Source: Pseudomonas maumuensis (lineage in GTDB: Bacteria; Pseudomonadota; Gammaproteobacteria; Pseudomonadales; Pseudomonadaceae). Taken from it: DNA of 64,000 bases. Of the stretch, positions 33,821-43,563 are shown one piece after another. The notes under the pieces are model-generated. The model did no database searches. It was not told the DNA's origin and was given only the letters and a program-made list of their open reading frames with translations. The DNA lies in NCBI RefSeq assembly GCF_019139675.1, contig NZ_CP077077.1, positions 4,402,001 through 4,466,000 on the forward strand, read 5' to 3'. Both the position numbers and the translations under genes were made by a program. How positions within the stretch are numbered: position 1 is the stretch's first letter; the number at the start of each line of letters is the position of its first letter.

Positions 33821-34041
33821 CAGCCTTTGCGCTGCAGCTTCACGTACAGCTGCTCGACCTTTTCCCGTGCCCACGGGGTCTTGCGCAGGAAGGTCAGGCT
33901 CGACTTGATGCTCGGATCGCTCTTGAAGCAGCGGATGTCGACGCGCTCGGCCAGGCCTTGCCATTGGTAGTGCGCCACCAGCTCGGTGAGGATCTGCTCG
34001 AGAGTCTTGCCGTGCAGCGCGTTGTGATTGGCCGTGCTCAT
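33820..34041 (-). CDS. VF530-type DUF2132 protein
   Basis: A 73-residue DNA-binding-like protein of the VF530 family ([52 protein letters not shown]). The fold has been described as a small helical domain; function is unknown. ATG 34041 begins the conserved part. It is divergent from the TonB receptor gene and upstream-coupled to the Pr6Pr gene. Confidence 0.85.
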   Translation of the reverse strand: MSTANHNALHGKTLEQILTELVAHYQWQGLAERVDIRCFKSDPSIKSSLTFLRKTPWAREKVEQLYVKLQRKG

Positions 34042-34181
34042 GCCAGTGCTCCAGGTTCGGAAAGGTGCGCACCTTACACGAGTGTAGTGGGTGATGGGAT
34101 GCCGATTGCCCACGACGAGACCGGAACAGGCAACACAAAAACCACTGGCAAGCACGGAAAGCCTTGTGCTGAAATAGTGAT

Positions 34182-34194
34182 GTTATATTGTAAC
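34182..34194 (+). promoter_or_regulatory. Zur box upstream of the TonB receptor
   Basis: GTTATATTGTAAC (GTTA-N5-TAAC) in the context GTGATGTTATATTGTAACGTCA resembles the Zur consensus GTTATA-x-TATAAC. It lies 35 bases before the ATG, so zinc-bound Zur would block transcription. Confidence 0.8.
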
Positions 34195-34229
34195 GTCAAA
34201 ACGACTCTGCCAAGGAACGCCACATCCCC

Positions 34230-36254
34230 ATGCGTCACATGCCGCTGCACCTCTCCCCCCTTGCCGTCGCGCTCTGGCTGGCCTCCACCTCCAGCCAGGC
34301 CGTCGAACTGCAACCCCAGGTGATCACCGCCAACCCGCTGGGCAACGCCCAGCTGGCCGCGCCCAGTACCGTCCTAGAAGGCGACGACCTGCTGCAACAG
34401 CAACACGGCAGCCTCGGTGAAACCCTCAACAAACAGCCCGGCGTCGCCTCCACCTGGTTCGGCCCCGGAGCCAGCCGCCCGGTGATCCGCGGCCTGGACG
34501 GCGACCGTATCCGCATCCTGCGCAACGGTGTCGGCGCCCTGGACGCCTCGTCGCTGTCCTACGACCACGCCGTACCACTGGACCCAGTGACTATCGAGCG
34601 GGTCGAGATCGTCCGCGGCCCGGCTGCCCTGCTGTATGGCGGCAACGCCATCGGCGGCGTGGTCAACACCTTCGACAACCGTATCCCCGACGCGCCCATC
34701 GACGGCATCCACGGTGCCGGCGAGTTGCGCTACGGTGGCGCCGACACCACCCGCAGCAGCGCCGGCAAGCTGGAAGCCGGCAACGGTGCCTTCGCCTTGC
34801 ATCTGGATGCCAACAGCCGCCAGTTCAACGACCTGCGCATCCCCGGCTACGCCCGCAGCTCGAAGGTGCGCGATGCCGACGAGCCCGGCAGCAAGCACCG
34901 CCTGAAGAACAGCGACGGGCGCCAGGACGGCGGCGCAATCGGCGGCAGCTACCACTGGGACCATGGCTATACCGGTCTTTCCTACAGCCGCTACGACAGC
35001 AACTACGGCTCGGTGGCCGAGCCCGGCGTGCGCCTGGACATGCAACAGGACCATTACGGTTTCGCCTCGGAACTGCGCGATCTCGACGGACCATTCAGCT
35101 CGGTGAAAGTCGATGCCGGCTACACCGACTACCAGCACCGTGAAATCGAAAGCGGTGAAGTGCATACCACCTTCAAGAACAAGGGCTACGAGGCACGCAT
35201 CGAGGCCCGCCACCAACCGCTGGGTCCGGTCGAGGGCGTGATCGGCGCCCAAGTCAGCCGCAACGAGTTCTCCGCACTGGGCGAGGAAGCCTTTGTCCCG
35301 CACACCGATACCGACAGCCTGGCGCTGTTCCTGCTCGAGCAATGGCAGGCCAGCGAGCGCCTGAACCTGAGCCTGGGCGCGCGCATGGAACACACCCGGG
35401 TCGATCCGGACGCCAAGGGCAACGAAACCTTTGCCGGAACCGACAGCGCTAGCAGCTTCAACGCCTTCAGTCTGTCATCGGGTGCGGTGTACCAGCTCGA
35501 CCCGATCTGGTCGCTGGCCGCCAACCTCGGCTACACCGAGCGCGCGCCGACCTTCTACGAGCTGTATGCCAACGGCGCCCACGTGGCGACCGGCGCCTAC
35601 GAGATAGGTGACCCGAACCTGAACAAGGAAAAGGCCATCTCCGGCGACCTGGCCCTGCGCTTCGACAACGGCACCCACAAGGGCAGCGTCGGTGTGTTCT
35701 ACAGCCATTTTCGCAACTACATCGGCCTGATCGGCACCGGCAACCTGCGTGAAGGGCATGACCACGACCATGATCACGATCACGGTGATATCCCGGAATA
35801 TGCCTACCAGGGTGTGCGCGCACGCTTCTACGGCATCGAGGCCCAGGACCGCTGGAAGTTGCTGGAAAATCGCTACGGCAGCTTCGCCCTGGAACTGTCC
35901 GGCGACTATACCCGGGCCAAGAACCTCGACAGCGGCGAGCCGCTGCCGCGTATCGCACCGCTGCGCCTGAACAGCGGTCTGGTCTGGGAGCTGGATCGCT
36001 GGCAGGCCCGGATCGATGTACAGCATGCCGCGTCGCAACGGCGCAAACCGAGCAACGAAACCAGTACTGATGGTTACACCACTCTAGGCGCCAGCCTGGG
36101 GTATCGCTTCGACATCGGCCAGAGTGAATGGCTGGCGTTCGTGCGCGGCGAGAACCTCACCGACCAGACCGTGCGCTATGCCAGCTCGATCCTGCGCGAT
36201 ATCGCGCCGGCGCCGGGGCGCAGTGTACAGGTGGGCCTGCGTACCAGCTTCTGA
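34230..36254 (+). CDS. TonB-dependent zinc receptor, ZnuD-like
   Basis: A 674-residue outer-membrane receptor: signal peptide (MPLHLSPLAVALWLASTSSQA), plug domain (LGETLNKQPGVASTWFGPGA, RPVIRGLDGDRIRIL, VEIVRGPAALLYGGNAIGGV) and a beta barrel ending in RSVQVGLRTSF with the terminal Phe. An outer loop near residue 510 contains GHDHDHDHDHGD, a metal-catching His cluster as in ZnuD-type receptors. With the Zur box this points to high-affinity zinc import. ATG 34230 or 34239 may be used; AAGGAA lies 12 bases from the first. Confidence 0.9.
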   Translation: MRHMPLHLSPLAVALWLASTSSQAVELQPQVITANPLGNAQLAAPSTVLEGDDLLQQQHGSLGETLNKQPGVASTWFGPGASRPVIRGLDGDRIRILRNGVGALDASSLSYDHAVPLDPVTIERVEIVRGPAALLYGGNAIGGVVNTFDNRIPDAPIDGIHGAGELRYGGADTTRSSAGKLEAGNGAFALHLDANSRQFNDLRIPGYARSSKVRDADEPGSKHRLKNSDGRQDGGAIGGSYHWDHGYTGLSYSRYDSNYGSVAEPGVRLDMQQDHYGFASELRDLDGPFSSVKVDAGYTDYQHREIESGEVHTTFKNKGYEARIEARHQPLGPVEGVIGAQVSRNEFSALGEEAFVPHTDTDSLALFLLEQWQASERLNLSLGARMEHTRVDPDAKGNETFAGTDSASSFNAFSLSSGAVYQLDPIWSLAANLGYTERAPTFYELYANGAHVATGAYEIGDPNLNKEKAISGDLALRFDNGTHKGSVGVFYSHFRNYIGLIGTGNLREGHDHDHDHDHGDIPEYAYQGVRARFYGIEAQDRWKLLENRYGSFALELSGDYTRAKNLDSGEPLPRIAPLRLNSGLVWELDRWQARIDVQHAASQRRKPSNETSTDGYTTLGASLGYRFDIGQSEWLAFVRGENLTDQTVRYASSILRDIAPAPGRSVQVGLRTSF

Positions 36255-36283
36255 TTGCCGGGGGCGTTTGTCCCCATTCAGCA

Positions 36284-36337
36284 GCAAGCTCCCACAGGAC
36301 TGCGCTTGACCTGTGGGAGCCGGCTTGCCGGCGAACA
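36284..36337. repeat. REP element pair after the zinc receptor
   Basis: Inverted copies of GCTCCCACAGG / CCTGTGGGAGC followed by CGGCTTGCCGGCGA, the REP family of this genome. The rest of 36255..36549 holds only the oprB leader; no further gene is seen. Confidence 0.8.
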
Positions 36338-36549
36338 GGCTGCGAAGCAACCTCCTGCCCCCTTACTGTTACCCCATCGGCAACAATCCCCTGCGACATT
36401 TTGTCTTTTTTTCTTACAACTTCCCCTATATCCTCCCAGCCGCAAGCTGAATCGCTTCATCGATCCTCAATCGCAGCCATTTCCCTTCGATGCTTCCAGG
36501 CCTCGTTGCGCTTGCCGTTTCTTCAACAATCAAAAGATAGCGCTATCTC

Positions 36550-37896
36550 ATGCTCCAGCTGCCCACTACCCGTTACTCCGGCCTCGCCCTCGCCACCCTG
36601 CTCGGCGCCCTGTCCCCTACCACCAGTGCCAGCGAAATGTTCGCCAAGGACTCGAAGTGGATGCTCGGCGACTGGGGCGGTACTCGCAGCGAACTACTGG
36701 AGAAGGGCTACGACTTCACCCTTGGCTATACCGGCGAGATGGGCAGCAACCTGCACGGCGGCTACAGCCACGACCGCGCCGCACGCTACAGCGACCAGTT
36801 CACCTTCGGCGTGAACATGGACCTGCAGAAGATCCTCGGCTGGCACGACACCGAGGTCCAGCTGACCATCACCGAGCGTCACGGCAACAACATCAGCAAC
36901 GACCGCATCAACGACCCGCGCGTCGGCGGCTTCACCTCGGCCCAGGAAGTCTGGGGTCGTGGCCAGACCTGGCGGCTGACCCAGATGTGGGTCAAGCAGA
37001 AGTACTTCGATGGCGCACTGGACGTGAAATTCGGCCGCTTCGGCGAGGGCGAGGACTTCAACAGCTTCCCCTGCGACTTCCAGAACCTGGCCTTCTGTGG
37101 CTCGCAAGTGGGCAACTGGGTAGGTGGCATCTGGTACAACTGGCCGGTCAGCCAGTGGGCCCTGCGCGTGCGCTACAACCTCAATGACGCGCTCTACGCC
37201 CAGGTCGGGGTGTTCGAGCAGAACCCGTCCAACCTCGAGAGCGGCAACGGCTTCAAGCTCAGCGGCAGCGGCACCAAGGGCGCGGTGATGCCGATCGAAC
37301 TGGTCTGGAGCCCGCGGGTCAATGGCCTGAAAGGGGAATATCGCGCCGGCTACTACTACAGTAATGCCAAGGCACAGGATGTACTCAAGGACAGCAACGG
37401 TACGCCCGCCGCCATCAGCGGCGCCGCCTATCGCAGCAGCTCGAGCAAGCACGGCCTGTGGCTCGGCGCCCAGCAGCAGGTGACCGCGCTGGCCTCCGAC
37501 CAGTCGCGCGGCCTGAGCCTATTCGCCAACGCCACGATGCACGACAAGAAGACCAATGCCATCGACAACTATGTGCAGGCAGGTGTGGTTTACAAAGGGC
37601 CGTTCGATGCCCGCGCCAAGGACGACATCGGTTTCGCCCTGGCCCGCGTGCATGTCAACCCCGGCTACCGCAAGAACGCCCGCCTCAGCAACCAGGTCAA
37701 TGGCCTGGACGACTACGACAACCCCGGTGTCCTGCCCGTGCAGGACACCGAGTACAGCGCCGAACTCTATTACGGCATCCACCTGGCCGACTGGCTCACC
37801 GTACGCCCGAACCTGCAGTACATCCGCCATCCGGGCGGGGTGTCGCGGGTCGACGACGCGTTGATCGGCGGCCTGAAGATCCAGAGCAGTTTCTAA
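36550..37896 (+). CDS. oprB: Carbohydrate-selective porin OprB
   Basis: A 448-residue outer-membrane porin with signal peptide (SGLALATLLGALSPTTSA) and the OprB family pattern: WMLGDWGGTRSELLEKGYDF, NPSNLESGNGFKLSGSGTKG, IELVWSP, and a C-terminal IGGLKIQSSF with the final aromatic residue. It lets glucose and related sugars into the periplasm. The gene lies 31 bases before gcd, whose enzyme oxidises periplasmic glucose, so both act in the same pathway. Confidence 0.94.
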   Translation: MLQLPTTRYSGLALATLLGALSPTTSASEMFAKDSKWMLGDWGGTRSELLEKGYDFTLGYTGEMGSNLHGGYSHDRAARYSDQFTFGVNMDLQKILGWHDTEVQLTITERHGNNISNDRINDPRVGGFTSAQEVWGRGQTWRLTQMWVKQKYFDGALDVKFGRFGEGEDFNSFPCDFQNLAFCGSQVGNWVGGIWYNWPVSQWALRVRYNLNDALYAQVGVFEQNPSNLESGNGFKLSGSGTKGAVMPIELVWSPRVNGLKGEYRAGYYYSNAKAQDVLKDSNGTPAAISGAAYRSSSSKHGLWLGAQQQVTALASDQSRGLSLFANATMHDKKTNAIDNYVQAGVVYKGPFDARAKDDIGFALARVHVNPGYRKNARLSNQVNGLDDYDNPGVLPVQDTEYSAELYYGIHLADWLTVRPNLQYIRHPGGVSRVDDALIGGLKIQSSF

Positions 37897-37927
37897 CCCG
37901 ACCCTTTCACACTACGGAGAACAGACG

Positions 37928-40339
37928 ATGAGCACTGACGGTGCCAAGAATGGAACCCGCTGGCTACCGCGCCTGATGGGCGTGCTGCTGTTGCTGATGG
38001 GCCTGGCCCTGCTGGCCGGCGGCATCAAGCTGAGCCAGCTGGGCGGCTCGCTTTACTACCTGATTGCCGGTATCGGCTTCGCCCTGTCCGGCATCCTGTT
38101 GCTGGCCAAGCGGCGCATCGCCCTGGGCCTGTATGGCCTGGTACTGCTGGGCAGCACCGCCTGGGCATTGCTTGAAGTCGGCCTGGATTGGTGGCAGTTG
38201 GTGCCACGCCTGGCCATGTGGTTCGCCATCGGCGTGGTCCTGCTGCTGCCGTGGGCGCGCCGCCCGCTGGTCGGCCCTGCGTCGAAGGTCAACACCGCCC
38301 TGCTCAGCGTCGCCGTGGTCGCCTCCGGCGCCACTGCCGTGGCCAGCCAGTTCACTCACCCGGGCGAAATCCGTGGCGAGTTCACTCGCGACAACAGCGA
38401 GATGGGCAGCGCCGCCCCGGCCATGCCCGACGGTGAATGGCAGGCCTACGGCCGCACCGAGCATGGCGACCGCTACTCGCCGCTGCGCCAGATCACCCCG
38501 CAGAACGCCTACCGCCTGGAAGAGGCCTGGCGCATCCGCACCGGCGATCTGCCAACCGAGAACGACCCGGTAGAGCTGACCAACCAGAACACGCCGCTGA
38601 AGGTCAACGGCATGCTCTACGCCTGCACTGCCCACAGCCGCCTGCTGGCCCTGGACCCGGACACCGGCACCGAGATCTGGCGCTTTGATCCGCAGGTCAA
38701 GAGCCCCACCGGCACTTTCAAGGGCTTCGCCCACATGACCTGCCGCGGCGTCTCGTACTATGACGAGAACAGCTACGTCAGCCGCGATGGCAGCCCCGCG
38801 CCGAAAATCACCGACGCAGGCCAGGCCGTGGCCCAGGCCTGCCCGCGCCGCCTCTACCTGCCTACTGCCGACGCCCGCCTGATCGCCATCAACGCCGACA
38901 ACGGCAAGGTCTGCGAGGGCTTCGCCAACCAGGGCGTGATCGATCTGACCCGCGGCATCGGCCCGTTCACCGCCGGTGGCTACTACTCCACCTCGCCGGC
39001 CGCGATCACCCGCAGCCTGGTGATCATCGGTGGCCACGTGACCGACAACGAATCGACCAACGAGCCGTCCGGCGTGATCCGCGCCTACGACGTACACGAC
39101 GGTCACCTGGTGTGGAACTGGGACAGCAACAACCCGGACGACACCAAGCCCCTGGCCGACGGCAAGTTCTACAGCCGCAACTCGGCCAACATGTGGTCGA
39201 TCGCCAGCGTCGACGAAGACCTCGGCATGATCTACCTGCCACTGGGCAACCAGACTCCCGACCAGTGGGGCGCCGACCGCACCCCGGGCGCCGAGAAGTA
39301 CAGCGCCGGCATCGTCGCCCTGGACCTGGCCACCGGCAAGGCACGCTGGAACTACCAGTTCACCCACCACGACCTGTGGGACATGGACGTCGGCAGCCAG
39401 CCCACCCTGGTCCACCTGAAGACCGACGACGGTGTTAAACCCGCGGTCATCGTGCCGACCAAGCAAGGCAGCCTGTACGTGCTCGACCGCCGCGACGGCA
39501 CACCGATCGTGCCGATCCGCGAGATCCCGGTACCGCAAGGCGCGGTCAAGGGCGACCACACCGCGCCGACTCAGGCCCGCTCCGACCTCAACCTGCTCGG
39601 CCCAGACCTGACCGAACAGGCCATGTGGGGCGCCACGCCGTTCGACCAGATGCTCTGCCGCATCCAGTTCCGCAGCCTGCGCTACGAAGGCCAGTACACC
39701 CCGCCGTCCGAGCAGGGCAGCCTGGTCTACCCGGGTAACGTCGGCGTGTTCAACTGGGGCAGCGTCTCGGTCGACCCGGTACGCCAGATCCTCTTCACCT
39801 CGCCGAACTACATGGCTTTCGTGTCGAAGATGGTGCCGCGTGAACAGGTGGCCGAGGGCAGCAAGCGCGAAAGCGAGACCAGCGGCGTGCAGCCGAACAC
39901 CGGTGCGCCGTACGCCGTGACCATGCACCCGTTCATGTCACCGCTGGGCATTCCGTGCCAGGCGCCAGCATGGGGCTACGTGGCAGCCATCGACCTGTTC
40001 ACCAACAAGGTGGTGTGGAAGCACAAGAACGGCACCACCCGCGACAGCACCCCGGTGCCGATCGGCATACCGGTGGGCGTACCGAGCATGGGTGGCTCGA
40101 TCGTCACCGCCGGCGGTGTCGGCTTCCTCAGCGGCACCCTGGACCAGTACCTGCGCGCCTACGACGTGAAGAACGGCCAGGAGCTGTGGAAGGCTCGCCT
40201 GCCAGCCGGCGGCCAGGCCACGCCGATGAGCTACACCGGCAAGGATGGTAAGCAGTACGTGCTGGTGACCGCGGGCGGCCATGGCTCGCTGGGCACGAAA
40301 ATGGGCGACTACATCATCGCTTACAAATTGGCTGAGTAA
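37928..40339 (+). CDS. gcd: PQQ-dependent membrane glucose dehydrogenase
   Basis: An 803-residue quinoprotein oxidising glucose to gluconolactone in the periplasm and passing electrons to ubiquinone. Five N-terminal membrane helices occupy residues ~15-125 (LMGVLLLLMGLALLAGG, LYYLIAGIGFALSGILLL and others), followed by an eight-bladed PQQ propeller with tryptophan-docking motifs (LYVLDRRDGTPIVPI, GKARWNYQFTHHDLWDMD). The C-terminal HGSLGTKMGDYIIAY is conserved. Peripheral glucose oxidation is the main glucose route in P. putida. Confidence 0.97.
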   Translation: MSTDGAKNGTRWLPRLMGVLLLLMGLALLAGGIKLSQLGGSLYYLIAGIGFALSGILLLAKRRIALGLYGLVLLGSTAWALLEVGLDWWQLVPRLAMWFAIGVVLLLPWARRPLVGPASKVNTALLSVAVVASGATAVASQFTHPGEIRGEFTRDNSEMGSAAPAMPDGEWQAYGRTEHGDRYSPLRQITPQNAYRLEEAWRIRTGDLPTENDPVELTNQNTPLKVNGMLYACTAHSRLLALDPDTGTEIWRFDPQVKSPTGTFKGFAHMTCRGVSYYDENSYVSRDGSPAPKITDAGQAVAQACPRRLYLPTADARLIAINADNGKVCEGFANQGVIDLTRGIGPFTAGGYYSTSPAAITRSLVIIGGHVTDNESTNEPSGVIRAYDVHDGHLVWNWDSNNPDDTKPLADGKFYSRNSANMWSIASVDEDLGMIYLPLGNQTPDQWGADRTPGAEKYSAGIVALDLATGKARWNYQFTHHDLWDMDVGSQPTLVHLKTDDGVKPAVIVPTKQGSLYVLDRRDGTPIVPIREIPVPQGAVKGDHTAPTQARSDLNLLGPDLTEQAMWGATPFDQMLCRIQFRSLRYEGQYTPPSEQGSLVYPGNVGVFNWGSVSVDPVRQILFTSPNYMAFVSKMVPREQVAEGSKRESETSGVQPNTGAPYAVTMHPFMSPLGIPCQAPAWGYVAAIDLFTNKVVWKHKNGTTRDSTPVPIGIPVGVPSMGGSIVTAGGVGFLSGTLDQYLRAYDVKNGQELWKARLPAGGQATPMSYTGKDGKQYVLVTAGGHGSLGTKMGDYIIAYKLAE

Positions 40340-40353
40340 GCGTCACGCCTATC

Positions 40354-40396
40354 GCGGGGCAAGCCCGCTCCCACCGAGGGAGCGGGCTTGCCCCGC
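40354..40396. repeat. REP-type inverted repeat after gcd
   Basis: GCGGGGCAAGCCCGCTCCC and GGGAGCGGGCTTGCCCCGC are perfect 19-base inverted copies separated by 5 bases. It could also stabilise or end the gcd mRNA. Confidence 0.85.
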
Positions 40397-40492
40397 TATT
40401 GTTTCCCCCGCAGTTCTCCCCCCTTCGTCTACCATTGAAACCTGCCAACCACCGCCCCATCTAAGCACCATAGCCATTCACGCAGGTGCCCC

Positions 40493-42913
40493 ATGAGCGA
40501 CCAGCAGGATTTCCCGGAACACCCCGACGAACACAGCGAAGTCGAACCTCTCGATCCCGCGACCGCCCCCGGTCACCATCTCGCCCTGCCCGGCCAGCAA
40601 CTGCCGGACAAGGTCTACGTGATCCCGATCCACAACCGCCCGTTCTTCCCCGCGCAAGTGCTGCCGGTGATCGTCAATGAAGAACCCTGGGCCGAAACCC
40701 TCGACCTGGTCGCCAAGACCCCGCACCACTCCCTGGCGCTGTTCTTCATGGACACCCCGCCGGAAGACCACCGCCACTTCGACACCAAGGCCCTGCCCGA
40801 ATACGGCACCCTGGTGAAGGTCCACCACGCCAGCCGCGAAGGCGGCAAGTTGCAGTTCGTCGCCCAGGGCCTGACCCGCGTACGCATCCGCACCTGGCTC
40901 AAGCACCACCGCCCGCCCTACCTGGTGGAGGTCGACTACCCACGCCAGCCGGCGGAGCCCACCGACGAGGTGAAGGCCTACGGCATGGCCCTGATCAACG
41001 CGATCAAGGAGCTGCTGCCGCTCAACCCGCTGTACAGCGAAGAACTGAAGAACTACCTCAACCGCTTCAGCCCCAATGATCCATCGCCACTGACCGACTT
41101 CGCCGCCGCCCTCACCTCAGCCACCGGCAACCAGCTGCAGGAAGTGCTCGATTGCGTGCCCATGCTCAAGCGCATGGAAAAGGTCCTGCCGATGCTGCGC
41201 AAGGAGGTCGAGGTCGCCCGTCTGCAGAACGAGATCTCCGCCGAGGTGAATCGCCAGATCGGCGAGCACCAGCGCGAATTCTTCCTCAAGGAACAGCTCA
41301 AGGTCATCCAGCAGGAGCTGGGCCTGACCAAGGACGACCGCAGCGCCGACGTGGAGCAGTTCCAGCAGCGCCTGGCGGGCAAGACCCTGCCTGAGCAGGC
41401 GAAAAAACGCATCGACGAGGAGATGGGCAAGCTGGCGATCCTCGAGACCGGCTCGCCGGAGTATGCCGTCACCCGCAACTACCTGGAGTGGGCAACCGCC
41501 CTGCCCTGGGGTGTGTACGGCAAGGACAAGCTCGACCTCAAGCACGCGCGCAAGGTGCTCGACCGCCACCACGCCGGGCTAGACGACATCAAGGAGCGCA
41601 TCCTCGAGTTCCTTGCCGTCGGCGCCTGGAAGGGCGAGATCAGCGGCTCCATCGTGCTGCTGGTGGGCCCGCCCGGTGTGGGCAAGACCAGCATTGGCAA
41701 GTCCATCGCCGAGTCCCTGGGCCGGCCGTTCTACCGCTTCAGCGTCGGCGGCATGCGTGACGAAGCCGAGATCAAGGGCCACCGTCGCACCTACATCGGC
41801 GCCCAGCCGGGCAAGCTGGTGCAGGCGCTGAAGGAAGTCGAGGTGATGAACCCGGTGATCATGCTCGACGAGATCGACAAGATGGGCCAGAGCTACCAGG
41901 GCGACCCGGCCTCGGCGCTGCTGGAGACCCTCGACCCCGAGCAGAACATCGACTTCCTCGACCATTACCTGGACCTGCGCCTGGACCTGTCCAAGGTGCT
42001 GTTCGTCTGCACCGCCAACACCCTCGACTCGATCCCCGGCCCCTTGCTCGACCGCATGGAAGTGATCCGCCTGTCCGGCTACATCACCGAAGAGAAGCTG
42101 GCCATCGCCAAGCGCCACCTGTGGCCCAAGCAGCTGGACAAGGCCGGTGTGGCCAAGACCAGCCTGAGCATCAACGATGCCGCGCTGCGCGCGGTGATCG
42201 AGGGCTATGCCCGCGAAGCCGGGGTGCGCCAGCTGGAGAAGCAGCTGGGCAAGCTGGTGCGCAAGTCGGTGGTCAAACTGCTGGAAGACCCGGACGCCAA
42301 GCTCAAGATCGCCGCCAAGGACCTCGAGCCCGCCCTGGGCATGCCGGTGTTCCGCAGCGAGCAGGTGCTGGCCGGCAAGGGGGTGATCACCGGCCTTGCC
42401 TGGACCAGCATGGGCGGCGCCACCCTGCCGATCGAGGCCACGCACATCCACAGCCTCAACCGCGGTCTCAAGCTCACCGGGCAGCTGGGTGACGTGATGA
42501 AGGAATCGGCGGAGATCGCCTACAGCTACATCAGCTCGAACCTCAAGCAGTTCGGTGGCACACCCGGCTACTTCAACGAGGCGTTCATCCACCTGCACGT
42601 ACCCGAGGGCGCCACGCCCAAGGACGGCCCCAGCGCCGGCGTGACCATGGCCAGCGCCTTGCTGTCGCTGGCCCGCGACCAGGCGCCGAAGAAAGGCGTG
42701 GCCATGACCGGCGAGCTGACCTTGACCGGCCAGGTACTGCCGATCGGCGGGGTGCGCGAGAAAGTGATCGCCGCACGGCGACAGAAAATCTTCGAGCTGA
42801 TCCTGCCGGAGGCCAACCGTGGCGATTTCGAGGAGTTGCCGGAGTACCTGAAGGAAGGCTTGACCGTGCATTTCGCCAAGCGCTTCGCCGATGTAGCGAA
42901 AGTATTGTTCTAA
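40493..42913 (+). CDS. lon: ATP-dependent Lon-family protease
   Basis: An 806-residue Lon: N-terminal substrate domain (VYVIPIHNRPFFPAQVLPV), coiled region, AAA+ module (Walker A GPPGVGKTSIGKSIAE, Walker B VIMLDEIDKMGQ) and C-terminal Ser-Lys protease (PKDGPSAGVTMASALLS with Ser, then GGVREKVIAARR with Lys). The acidic first ~40 residues differ from the E. coli type. Pseudomonads usually carry another lon beside clpX; this copy is next to gcd as in P. putida and is probably the second paralogue. Confidence 0.95.
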   Translation: MSDQQDFPEHPDEHSEVEPLDPATAPGHHLALPGQQLPDKVYVIPIHNRPFFPAQVLPVIVNEEPWAETLDLVAKTPHHSLALFFMDTPPEDHRHFDTKALPEYGTLVKVHHASREGGKLQFVAQGLTRVRIRTWLKHHRPPYLVEVDYPRQPAEPTDEVKAYGMALINAIKELLPLNPLYSEELKNYLNRFSPNDPSPLTDFAAALTSATGNQLQEVLDCVPMLKRMEKVLPMLRKEVEVARLQNEISAEVNRQIGEHQREFFLKEQLKVIQQELGLTKDDRSADVEQFQQRLAGKTLPEQAKKRIDEEMGKLAILETGSPEYAVTRNYLEWATALPWGVYGKDKLDLKHARKVLDRHHAGLDDIKERILEFLAVGAWKGEISGSIVLLVGPPGVGKTSIGKSIAESLGRPFYRFSVGGMRDEAEIKGHRRTYIGAQPGKLVQALKEVEVMNPVIMLDEIDKMGQSYQGDPASALLETLDPEQNIDFLDHYLDLRLDLSKVLFVCTANTLDSIPGPLLDRMEVIRLSGYITEEKLAIAKRHLWPKQLDKAGVAKTSLSINDAALRAVIEGYAREAGVRQLEKQLGKLVRKSVVKLLEDPDAKLKIAAKDLEPALGMPVFRSEQVLAGKGVITGLAWTSMGGATLPIEATHIHSLNRGLKLTGQLGDVMKESAEIAYSYISSNLKQFGGTPGYFNEAFIHLHVPEGATPKDGPSAGVTMASALLSLARDQAPKKGVAMTGELTLTGQVLPIGGVREKVIAARRQKIFELILPEANRGDFEELPEYLKEGLTVHFAKRFADVAKVLF

Positions 42914-42935
42914 AGAGGACGGGGCCGCGTTGCGG

Positions 42936-43013
42936 CCCTATCGCCGGCAAGCCGGCTCCCACCAAGTGCAGCATGTACCCTACTTGTGGGAGCCGGCTTG
43001 CCGGCGATAGGGC
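42936..43013. repeat. REP element pair after lon
   Basis: CCCTATCGCCGGCAAGCCGG..CTCCCAC and its inverted copy GTGGGAG..CCGGCTTGCCGGCGATAGGG flank ~20 bases. Confidence 0.9.
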
Positions 43014-43081
43014 CCGCGCAGACCACACACACTTGCGACAGCTTCGGTTATCCTCAGGCCATTCCAGCTTCAGGAGCCAAC

Positions 43082-43474
43082 ATGACCCTCCCTCGCCTGC
43101 TCGTTCCCGCCGCCCTGGCCCTGCTCACCGCCTGCGCCCAGCAACCGCAACGCACCGTCGAACTGGACGGCGAAAGCGAATGCCCCAAGCGCCTGCTAGT
43201 CGGCCAGACCCTGACCCTCACGCTGCCCAGCAACCCCACCACCGGCTACCGCTGGCTGCTGCAGAACCCGGCTTCGGAGATCCTGCGCAGCCTCGGCCCC
43301 GAGGTATACAGCTCTCCGGAGCAAGCCGGCATCGTCGGCAGTGGCGGGCTTTCCAGCTGGCGCTTCCAGGCCAAGGCCGCAGGCGAGGGCCACCTGATCC
43401 TGGTCTACCAGCAGCCCTGGGCCCCGGAAGTACGTCCGGTACAGACCTTCGATTGCGCCATTCGGGTCAACTGA
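43082..43474 (+). CDS. Chagasin-like (I42) cysteine protease inhibitor lipoprotein
   Basis: A 130-residue protein with a lipoprotein signal (LLVPAALALLTAC; lipobox LTAC) and a chagasin/I42 immunoglobulin-like domain: LPSNPTTGYRWLL (NPTTGY loop), GSGGLSSWRFQAKAAG and VYQQPWAPEV (R/Q-P-W loop), the three loops that enter papain-type active sites. Probably inhibits host or competitor cysteine proteases from the cell surface. No target protease is nearby. CAGGAG precedes the ATG. Confidence 0.88.
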   Translation: MTLPRLLVPAALALLTACAQQPQRTVELDGESECPKRLLVGQTLTLTLPSNPTTGYRWLLQNPASEILRSLGPEVYSSPEQAGIVGSGGLSSWRFQAKAAGEGHLILVYQQPWAPEVRPVQTFDCAIRVN

Positions 43475-43563
43475 GCGAACGGCGCCGGTCAGCCAGTCAT
43501 GCAAGCTTGCCGTGGTTTGGCTAGAATGCCGCCCCTGTAGATTGCCAGCCGCCTGGACCCACC

